A DNA stretch of 8,182 bases from Eubacterium sp. (lineage in GTDB: Bacteria > Bacillota > Clostridia > Lachnospirales > Lachnospiraceae): the NCBI GenBank assembly GCA_021442545.1, contig JABUSX010000020.1, positions 1 to 8,182 on the forward strand, read 5' to 3'. Every line of letters begins with the position of its first letter. Position 1 is the first letter of the stretch. This document shows, in pieces, positions 1 to 5,654 of this stretch. A program made the translations under genes and the position numbers. Below the pieces are notes generated by a model. The model saw only the letters and a program-made list of their open reading frames with translations. It did no database searches and was not told the origin of the DNA.

Positions 1-795
1 TTCGATGAATTCAAGCAGAACGGAAAGACGATCCTTTTCGTGAGCCATGACCTGAGCAGCATTTCCCGTTACTGCGACCGCGTGATCCTGATGCACAAGG
101 GGGAAAAACTTGCAGAAGGAACGCCCAAGGACATGGTGGATCTGTATAAGAAACTCCTGACCGGATCCGACAAAGATCAGGAAGAGGCGGAAAAGCAGGC
201 GGCAGGTGAGGGGAATCCCGATGCTTCAGAGGAAGCAAAGTCTGAACAGACTGCTTCGGACGGGCCGGCGATCCGTTTCAGCGATACGCACGGAACGAAC
301 TGGAAGAGTCATTTTAATATCAATCCGAATGTGAGTGAGTACGGAGACCGGACAGCCGAGATCGTGGATTTTGCAGTGATCGATGAGGCCGGCCGGCTGA
401 CGGATACACTGATAAAGGGAAGTCCGTTTACGATCCGATACAGGGTATTTTTCCATGAAAGAGTCAAGGATCCGATCTTTACCTTTACGTTTAAAACGAC
501 GCGCGGGACGGATGTGACCGGAACCAATACGATGATCGAAAAGGACATCGTGCAGGAAGCTCTGCCCGGTGAACTCTATGAGGTCTCGTTTTCGCAGGTC
601 ATGTCGATGCAGGGAGGAGATTACCTGCTTTCCATCAGCTGCACCGGTTTTGAGAACGGGAACCTGAAGGCACATCACAGACTCTACGATCTGATCGATA
701 TCACGGTGATCTCGGATAAGAACACAGTAGGATTTTACGATATGGATTCCGAGACGTCGGTAAAGAAGGCAGACCCGGTATCCGAAACGGAATAA
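1..795 (+). CDS. Wzt-type polysaccharide ABC transporter ATPase, C-terminal part (5' end outside window)
   Basis: The frame is open from base 1, so the gene begins before the window; the GTG at 40 is an internal Val codon (FVSHD), not a start. The 264 visible residues begin just before the switch (H-loop) histidine, in TILFVSHDL at residues 10-18, followed by CDRVILMHKGE, the usual end of an ABC nucleotide-binding domain. Walker A, Walker B and the signature motif lie upstream and cannot be checked. Residues about 54-90 are an acidic, Ala/Glu/Ser-rich linker. Residues about 113-246 look like the Wzt C-terminal beta-sandwich (YGDRTAEIVDFAVID, then FTIRYRVFF and a GTDVTGTNT stretch). In characterised Wzt proteins this domain recognises the glycan to be exported, and the ATPase works at the inner membrane face with a Wzm permease, presumably encoded upstream. 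A short charged tail follows. Family call is strong; the glycan is unknown. Confidence 0.9.
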   Translation, partial: FDEFKQNGKTILFVSHDLSSISRYCDRVILMHKGEKLAEGTPKDMVDLYKKLLTGSDKDQEEAEKQAAGEGNPDASEEAKSEQTASDGPAIRFSDTHGTNWKSHFNINPNVSEYGDRTAEIVDFAVIDEAGRLTDTLIKGSPFTIRYRVFFHERVKDPIFTFTFKTTRGTDVTGTNTMIEKDIVQEALPGELYEVSFSQVMSMQGGDYLLSISCTGFENGNLKAHHRLYDLIDITVISDKNTVGFYDMDSETSVKKADPVSETE

Positions 796-885
796 AAGAC
801 GGAAACGCCGGGAACGCACAACAACGGGACAGGGAAGATACCGGCTGCGGCAGAACCGGCGGAACGATAAAAAGGATAAAGAAAC
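796..885 (+). other. 90-base spacer between ATPase and glycosyltransferase genes
   Basis: This purine-rich gap holds no convincing gene. The ATPase frame stays open for 24 codons after its TAA, up to a second TAA at 868-870, which is not remarkable at this length and base composition. A weak CCGG...CCGG dyad lies at about 841-859. I see no clear promoter or T-tract terminator, so transcription probably continues through it. Confidence 0.5.
871..876 (+). promoter_or_regulatory. ribosome binding site of the family 2 glycosyltransferase
   Basis: AAAGGA lies 9 bases before the ATG at 886, a good Shine-Dalgarno match and spacing that supports this start. Confidence 0.7.
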
Positions 886-1845
886 ATGCTGATACGGTAT
901 GACAGTGAGGAGACACCGCTTCTGAGCGTGTGCGTCGTCACCTACAACCAGGAAGAATATATTGCACAGGCGGTCGAGAGTGCATTGATGCAGAAGACGC
1001 AGTATCCGTTTGAACTGCTGATCGTTGACGACTGCTCGACGGACGGAACGCGCGGAATTCTGAAAAAGTTCAAGGAAGAGCATGATGAGATCGGCCTGAT
1101 GCTTCTGGAGGAAAACACATTCCGGACGGCGAAAAACGCTTATGTGCGCGTTCAGGAAAGAGCCAGGGGAAAGTATATCAATGTCCTGGAGGGGGATGAT
1201 TACTGGATCGACCCGGAGAAACTCGAAAAGCAGCTGCGTTTTCTGGCGGATCATCCCGACTATGTTGCCGTTTACACAAAATGTGTCTGCGTAGGCAAGG
1301 ATTCGCAGAGGATCGATCATGTGTATCCGGATTGTCCCGAAGAGGACTATCAGATGAAATACTGGTACAACTGGATGCCGCCGGGACAGACGGCAACCCG
1401 GATGTCCGTAAATCCGTCGTATCGTCCGGATATCGACTGGTCGCTGACGAAAAAGGGGCTTGAACCGGGAGACCTGCTCCGCGCCTATGTCCTTGCCCTT
1501 CACGGAAAGATCCGCTGTCTGCAGGAGGTCACCTCCGCGTACCGCTATGTGACGGATTCCGGCGGCAGCTACTCCGCGAATATCACGTATTCCTATGAGA
1601 AGACTACGGACTGGAACGAAAACTATCTTCAGTATACCTATGAACATGGTTCCGACCATGACATTCAGGTTGCGGAACTGCGTTATCTGATCGGACAGGT
1701 GCAGGCTTTCAAACACGGAAAACTCACCCTGAAGGAAGCACTGAAGCTGAAGTACTGCAAAGCAGGAAAATGGAAGCTGTACCGGCTGTTTGCTCTCTGG
1801 CTGTTCCGATATTACGTCCTGCATAAAGAAATATCGATTGATTGA
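886..1845 (+). CDS. family 2 (GT-A fold) glycosyltransferase
   Basis: This 319-residue protein is a likely cytoplasmic or membrane-associated enzyme that transfers a sugar from a nucleotide donor to a growing glycan. The GT-A start is clear: LLSVCVVTYNQEEYI at 12-26, the nucleotide-binding acidic pair in LLIVDDCSTDGT at 44-55 (Asp48, Asp49), and the metal-binding DXD-type motif in LEGDDYWIDPEKL at 101-113. A later GDLLRAYVLALHGKI segment at 195-209, followed by a Tyr-Arg pair, matches the acceptor-side region of the family. The C-terminal 40 residues are basic, aromatic and amphipathic, possibly for membrane contact. There is no transmembrane helix. Length is normal. Donor and acceptor cannot be told from sequence. 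It is followed after 6 bases by the flippase gene, suggesting one operon. Confidence 0.92.
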   Translation: MLIRYDSEETPLLSVCVVTYNQEEYIAQAVESALMQKTQYPFELLIVDDCSTDGTRGILKKFKEEHDEIGLMLLEENTFRTAKNAYVRVQERARGKYINVLEGDDYWIDPEKLEKQLRFLADHPDYVAVYTKCVCVGKDSQRIDHVYPDCPEEDYQMKYWYNWMPPGQTATRMSVNPSYRPDIDWSLTKKGLEPGDLLRAYVLALHGKIRCLQEVTSAYRYVTDSGGSYSANITYSYEKTTDWNENYLQYTYEHGSDHDIQVAELRYLIGQVQAFKHGKLTLKEALKLKYCKAGKWKLYRLFALWLFRYYVLHKEISID

Positions 1846-1851
1846 GAATGT

Positions 1852-3309
1852 ATGAGTGATTCAAACGTAAAAACCACGACCATCACGAATTTCCTGTGGC
1901 GTTTTGCGGAACGTGTCGGTGCGCAGGGTGTGACTTTTATCGTCACCATCGTTCTGGCAAGACTGGTGACGCCGAACGATTACGGCACGGTGGCTCTGAT
2001 CACGGTGATCCTGGATATTCTTCAGGTGTTTGTGGACAGCGGCCTCGGAAATGCGCTGATTCAGAAAAAAGAGGCAGATGATCTGGACTTTTCATCGGTC
2101 TTTTATTTTAATCTGCTCGTGGGGGCCGTTCTCTATGCAGGCATGTTTTTCTTTGCGCCTGCCATTGCCTCTTTCTACGGGAATCCGGCGCTGATCGCCC
2201 TGATTCGGTTTGTCAGTATCCGTGTTCTGATCTCGGCCGTGAAAAATGTTCAGCAGGCCTATGTTTCCAGACAGCTGATCTTCCGGAAGTTTTTTTATGC
2301 GACTATCGGCGGTACCCTGATCTCGGCCGTGATCGGGATCTGGATGGCATACAAGGGCTTCGGGGCCTGGGCCATCGGTGTGCAGAATATTTCAAATATG
2401 GCTCTGGACACCCTGATCCTCTGGATCGTTGTCAAATGGCGTCCGAAGCGTATGTTTTCCCTGGAACGGCTGAAAACGCTGTTTTCCTATGGCTGGAAGC
2501 TGCTCGTTTCTGCGGTTATGGATACAACATACAACAATCTCTATCAGCTGGTGATCGGGAAGGTCTATACGCCGAGTGAACTGGCTTATTACAACAAGGG
2601 AAATCAGTTTCCCAGTTTCATTATCGGAAACATCGATGTCAGCATCGACAGCGTACTGCTTCCGACCATGTCAAAGGAACAGGATGATGTGGCAAGGGTC
2701 AGGAGCATGACGCGCAGAGCCATCAAGACCAGTACCTATCTGATGGCACCGATGATGATGGGCATTCTGGCGATCGCAACACCGCTGGTCCGCCTTCTTC
2801 TGACGGAAAAATGGCTTCCGTGCGTCGATTTTCTGCGGATCTTCTGTATCATCTACATGTTTTATCCGGTTCATACAACAAATCTGAATGCGATCAAAGC
2901 CATGGGCAGAAGCGATCTCTTTCTGAAGCTGGAAGTGATCAAAAAAGTCATGGGGGTGGTGATGCTGATCATCACGATACCGATGGGGATCATGCCGATG
3001 CTGTACGGACGGCTGATCAACTCCGTGCTGAGCCAGGTCATCAATTCCTGGCCGAATAAAAAACTGATCCGCTACAGCTATCCGGAACAGCTGAAGGATA
3101 TTCTTCCGGGCATTCTGACGGCGGCTCTGATGGGCGCAGGTGTGTTCCTGATCACCCTGCTGCCGGTTTCCGATCTTTTGCGGGTACTGCTCGGCATCGG
3201 TTTCGGCGTGCTGTTTTACTGGGGCGTTTCGGAAATATTCCACATTGAAGAATATATGTACCTGAAAAAAATCGCGCTGGATTTTCTGCGTAAAAGGAAA
3301 AAAGGATGA
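1852..3309 (+). CDS. polysaccharide flippase, MOP superfamily (Wzx/WzxC/TuaB-like)
   Basis: This 485-residue, strongly hydrophobic protein appears to have 12-14 membrane segments with a basic C-terminus (FLRKRKKG). The N-terminal pattern is typical of the polysaccharide transporter (PST) branch: LARLVTPNDYGTVAL at 35-49, then VDSGLGNALIQKK at 61-73 and DFSSVFYFN at 79-87. Such proteins flip undecaprenyl-linked sugars or oligosaccharides across the cytoplasmic membrane. Length is as expected and no break is seen. The ATG at 1852 has only a weak upstream GAGA and sits 6 bases after the stop of the glycosyltransferase, so translation is probably coupled. An ATG at 1848 runs into a stop after three codons and is not the start. 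Its stop overlaps the ATG of the aminotransferase. The substrate is unknown; it could be a repeat unit or a single lipid-linked sugar for the GT-C-like protein downstream. Confidence 0.92.
   Translation: MSDSNVKTTTITNFLWRFAERVGAQGVTFIVTIVLARLVTPNDYGTVALITVILDILQVFVDSGLGNALIQKKEADDLDFSSVFYFNLLVGAVLYAGMFFFAPAIASFYGNPALIALIRFVSIRVLISAVKNVQQAYVSRQLIFRKFFYATIGGTLISAVIGIWMAYKGFGAWAIGVQNISNMALDTLILWIVVKWRPKRMFSLERLKTLFSYGWKLLVSAVMDTTYNNLYQLVIGKVYTPSELAYYNKGNQFPSFIIGNIDVSIDSVLLPTMSKEQDDVARVRSMTRRAIKTSTYLMAPMMMGILAIATPLVRLLLTEKWLPCVDFLRIFCIIYMFYPVHTTNLNAIKAMGRSDLFLKLEVIKKVMGVVMLIITIPMGIMPMLYGRLINSVLSQVINSWPNKKLIRYSYPEQLKDILPGILTAALMGAGVFLITLLPVSDLLRVLLGIGFGVLFYWGVSEIFHIEEYMYLKKIALDFLRKRKKG
3292..3298 (+). 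promoter_or_regulatory. ribosome binding site of the DegT-type aminotransferase
   Basis: AAAAGGA lies inside the last codons of the flippase gene, 7 bases before the ATG at 3306. With the ATGA overlap this points to translational coupling. Confidence 0.75.
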
Positions 3310-4424
3310 AGGATACTATTCTTGTAACCCGTTCTTCCATGCCGTCGCTGGAAGAATTCATGGAAGAGATCGCACCGATCTGGGAATCGCACTGGCTCAC
3401 CAATATGGGGCCGGAACATACAAAGCTGCAGGAACAGCTGCAGGAATATCTTCAGGTGGAACATGTGGATCTTCTGACAAACGGACATATGGCGCTGGAA
3501 CTTTCCATGCAGGCTCTCGGCCTCCGGGGTGAAGTGATCACGACGCCCTTTACGTTTGCATCGACGACCCATGCGATCGTACGGAACGGACTGAAGCCGG
3601 TATTCTGTGACGTAGATCCTGAAGATTTTACGATCGATGTTTCAAAGATCGAAGATCTGATCACGGAACGGACCTCGGCGATCGTTCCCGTTCATGTTTA
3701 CGGGAATATCTGCCGCATTGAAGAAATCGAAAGAATTGCAGAGAAGTATTCTCTCAAGGTGATCTACGATGCGGCGCATACTTTCGGAGAGACTTATAAA
3801 GGCAGAGGGATCGGCTCTTACGGAGACGTTTCCTGCTTCAGCTTCCATGCGACCAAGGTCTTTAATACGATCGAGGGCGGTGCCGTCTGCTTCCGGGATC
3901 CGGAGTTCGGCAGAAAACTGTATAATCTGAAAAATTTCGGGATCCGCAGCCAGGAGTGTGTGGAGGCCGTGGGGGCCAACGCCAAGATGAATGAATTCTG
4001 TGCGGCTATGGGCATCTGCAATCTGCGTCATATTGATGCGGAGATCCGGAAAAGGGAAGCTGTGTCCACGCATTACCGTGAACGTCTGGCCGGAGTAAAG
4101 GGTCTTCAGCTGAATCCGGTCCGGGACGATGTGAAATGCAATTACGGCTATTTTCCGGTCGTTTTTCATGAGGAAGAATTCGGTGCATCCCGGGACGACG
4201 TATTTCTGGCACTTAAGCAGGAAGGAATCGCGGCCAGAAAATATTTCTACCCGATCACCAGCAGTTTTGAATGTTACCGGGATTTGTACGATGTGGATGA
4301 AACACCTGTGGCAAAGTATCTCGGAGACCGCGTGCTGACACTTCCGCTGTATGCGGATCTGCCGCCCGAAGACGCAGACCGTATCTGCGATATCCTGCTG
4401 CGGTGCGGATCGTCCTGCGGGTGA
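3306..4424 (+). CDS. DegT/DnrJ/EryC1/StrS-family sugar aminotransferase (VioA-like)
   Basis: This 372-residue PLP enzyme should transfer an amino group, typically from glutamate, to a keto-deoxy nucleotide sugar in the cytoplasm. Visible marks are TNGHMALELSMQALGL at 58-73 (phosphate-binding loop region), TTPFTFASTTHA at 79-90, Asp155 in YDAAHTFGE at 154-162 (pairs with the pyridine nitrogen of PLP), and Lys184 in SFHATKVFNTIEGGA at 179-193, the expected Schiff-base lysine. The C-terminus LPLYADLPPEDADRI is the usual family ending, so the gene looks full length. The N-terminus (ILVTRSSMPSLEEF, then HWLTNMGPEH) recalls VioA-type enzymes, which make dTDP-4-amino-4,6-dideoxyglucose; this narrower call is from memory and uncertain. 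No dehydratase, acetyltransferase or formyltransferase partner is in the window. A start overlap with the flippase and a good ribosome binding site support the ATG. Confidence 0.9.
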   Translation: MKDTILVTRSSMPSLEEFMEEIAPIWESHWLTNMGPEHTKLQEQLQEYLQVEHVDLLTNGHMALELSMQALGLRGEVITTPFTFASTTHAIVRNGLKPVFCDVDPEDFTIDVSKIEDLITERTSAIVPVHVYGNICRIEEIERIAEKYSLKVIYDAAHTFGETYKGRGIGSYGDVSCFSFHATKVFNTIEGGAVCFRDPEFGRKLYNLKNFGIRSQECVEAVGANAKMNEFCAAMGICNLRHIDAEIRKREAVSTHYRERLAGVKGLQLNPVRDDVKCNYGYFPVVFHEEEFGASRDDVFLALKQEGIAARKYFYPITSSFECYRDLYDVDETPVAKYLGDRVLTLPLYADLPPEDADRICDILLRCGSSCG

Positions 4425-4438
4425 AGCATCACACTGTT

Positions 4439-4629
4439 TCGATGCCGGCAGACGGAAAACAGGAACCATGCATTCCGAAGCAGGGATAGAAAGCAGAAGC
4501 GTAGAATTCCGATACGGGAAGACGGAAAACAAAACCATGGCATCCCGATACGGGAAGGCGGAAAACAAAACCATGGCATCCCGATATGGGAAGGCGGAAA
4601 ACAGAAGCATGGTGCTGCGATACGGAAAG
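4439..4629 (+). repeat. imperfect 36-base direct tandem repeat array, about 5.3 units
   Basis: Units 4509-4544 and 4545-4580 differ at one base (offset 14, A or G). Unit 4581-4616 matches the second at 29 of 36 positions. A partial unit (about 4617-4629, GCGATACGGAAAG) follows. Upstream, 4475-4508 is a degenerate 34-base unit, and 4439-4474 is a diverged 36-base unit that still carries GACGGAAAAC and CCATG. Each core unit holds a dyad TCCCG-ATA-CGGGA (4543-4555), weakened to a wobble pair at 4579-4591, and most hold a CCATGG palindrome (4535-4540, 4571-4576). There are no spacers between units, so it is not a CRISPR array. The pattern of near-identical central units and degenerate edges fits replication slippage. 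Any function is unknown. Confidence 0.9.
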
Positions 4630-4680
4630 CAGGTAATGTGCTGTCGTTGTGAAGGAGAATGGCAGCAGATATTATTGAAT

Positions 4681-4684
4681 GGAG
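4681..4684 (+). promoter_or_regulatory. ribosome binding site that decides the start of the second PLP-fold gene
   Basis: GGAG lies 7 bases before the ATG at 4692. The alternative ATG at 4659 has a GGAG only 1 base away, too close for normal initiation. This favours 4692. Confidence 0.65.
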
Positions 4685-4691
4685 AAAATCA

Positions 4692-5654
4692 ATGGATCAG
4701 AAGGAGATCGGCGGGTATATACAGCTGGACGGAGGAAAGGGAAGCCTGTTTCATGAAGGGGCTCTGGCTCTGAACTCCGGACGGAATGCACTTGCATGGC
4801 TGATCGAAGCTGCCGGGATCAGAAAGATCCACGTGCCGTATTTTGTCTGCGGGACGGCTTATGAACCCTGTGAAAAAGCCGGTGTGCCCGTCTTGTTTTA
4901 TCATGTGGACGAAAGATTCCGTCCGGTTCCGGAAGATCTTCCCGAAAAAACCGAAGACGGAGAATGGCTGTATCTGGTAAACCATTACGGACAGCTTACG
5001 GAAGAGGCTATTCTGCAGTTTTGCAGCAGATATCCGAATGTGATCGTGGACAACACGCAGGCCTATTTTGCAATGCCGGCCAGGGGCGTTCAGACCATTT
5101 ATTCCTGCCGGAAATATTTCGGCGTCGCGGACGGTGCGTTTCTTTATACGGATCATACCGAAGGATACGAAGACCTTCCCCGGGATTCCTCCTGTGAACA
5201 TATGCACTTCCTGCTTTCCCGCTGTGAGAAGCCCGCATCCGATACCTACAGTGAGTATGTGGCAAACAACGCGCGTTTTCATACGCTTCCGCTTCGCAGA
5301 ATGTCGCCGCTTACGGAACTGCTGCTCCGCCGGATCGATTATGAGGAAGCAAAACGGAAGAGGACGGATAATTTCCGGACTCTGCATGACCGGCTGGGCA
5401 GATACAACCGTCTCGATCTGCGGGTTCCCGAAGGAGCCTTCGCCTATCCGCTGTGGATCGAAGACGGAGAAGCCCTGCGGAAGAAAGCCATTGCGGAAAA
5501 AGTGTACATTCCCGTTCTCTGGCCGGATGTCTGTGAAAAAACGGGAAGAGATACGCTCGAGCATCAGATGGCGGCGGATATTCTGCCTCTTCCCTGTGAC
5601 CAGCGCTATGGGGCTGAAGAAATGAAACGGATCTGTGAGGTGCTTGGTTTATGA
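4692..5654 (+). CDS. divergent PLP-dependent aminotransferase-fold protein of a polysaccharide locus
   Basis: From the ATG at 4692 the protein has 320 residues, shorter than DegT-type enzymes (about 370). It begins EIGGYIQLDGG, then ALALNSGRNALAWLIEA at 24-40, which resembles the cofactor phosphate region of fold-type I PLP proteins, then IHVPYFVCGTAYEPC at 46-60. NVIVDNTQAYF at 116-126 offers Asp120 as the pyridine-nitrogen partner, and YSCRKYFGVADGAFLY at 137-152 offers Lys141 as the putative Schiff-base lysine. Catalysis is therefore plausible, but the reaction is unknown; it may aminate a sugar or act as a relative with a changed role. It is not a copy of the upstream aminotransferase. 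A start at 4659 would add 11 residues; the ribosome binding site and the N-terminal pattern favour 4692. Its stop overlaps the next ATG by 4 bases. Confidence 0.8.
   Translation: MDQKEIGGYIQLDGGKGSLFHEGALALNSGRNALAWLIEAAGIRKIHVPYFVCGTAYEPCEKAGVPVLFYHVDERFRPVPEDLPEKTEDGEWLYLVNHYGQLTEEAILQFCSRYPNVIVDNTQAYFAMPARGVQTIYSCRKYFGVADGAFLYTDHTEGYEDLPRDSSCEHMHFLLSRCEKPASDTYSEYVANNARFHTLPLRRMSPLTELLLRRIDYEEAKRKRTDNFRTLHDRLGRYNRLDLRVPEGAFAYPLWIEDGEALRKKAIAEKVYIPVLWPDVCEKTGRDTLEHQMAADILPLPCDQRYGAEEMKRICEVLGL
5637..5642 (+). promoter_or_regulatory. ribosome binding site of the large membrane protein
   Basis: GAGGTG lies in the last codons of the upstream gene, 8 bases before the ATG at 5651, and supports coupled translation through the ATGA overlap. 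Confidence 0.55.

Larger units (their letters stand above)
4425..4691 (+). other. 267-base spacer between two PLP-fold genes, holding a tandem repeat
   Basis: Other gaps on this strand are -4 to 90 bases, so this spacer stands out. Most of it is the repeat array described separately (about 4439-4629). The frame of the upstream aminotransferase stays open from its TGA at 4422 to a TGA at 4650-4652. That downstream stop also bars any start of the next gene before 4653. No clear promoter or T-tract terminator is seen. Confidence 0.75.

Noticed and set aside
40..42. GTG as the start of the first gene
   Set aside because: It encodes the Val of the conserved FVSHD switch motif, and the frame is open with family-like sequence back to base 1.
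226..1824. Long open frame on the - strand across the ATPase and glycosyltransferase genes
   Set aside because: It lies opposite two well-supported genes and spans their junction, its protein has no recognisable domain, and it is best explained by codon bias of the + strand genes.
2227..2332. 16-base direct repeat (2227-2242 and 2317-2332) in the flippase gene
   Set aside because: Both copies encode LISAV in membrane helices, flanks do not match, and such coincidences are expected in hydrophobic genes.
4422..4424. TGA as selenocysteine or programmed read-through
   Set aside because: The enzyme is full length at this stop, the following tail is repeat-derived, and no recoding element can be recognised by eye.
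4439..4629. CRISPR array
   Set aside because: The 36-base units are head to tail with no unique spacers, and no cas gene is in the window.
4468..4773. Possible small + strand gene starting in the repeat array with RYGKAENKTMAS repeats
   Set aside because: It runs 82 bases into the next gene in another frame. AGGA is only 3 bases from the ATG, and the tail is a frame-shifted shadow of the next gene. Peptide data would be needed to revive it.
4689..5564. Open frame on the - strand opposite the second PLP-fold gene
   Set aside because: No family features, and the opposite strand has clear PLP-fold motifs.
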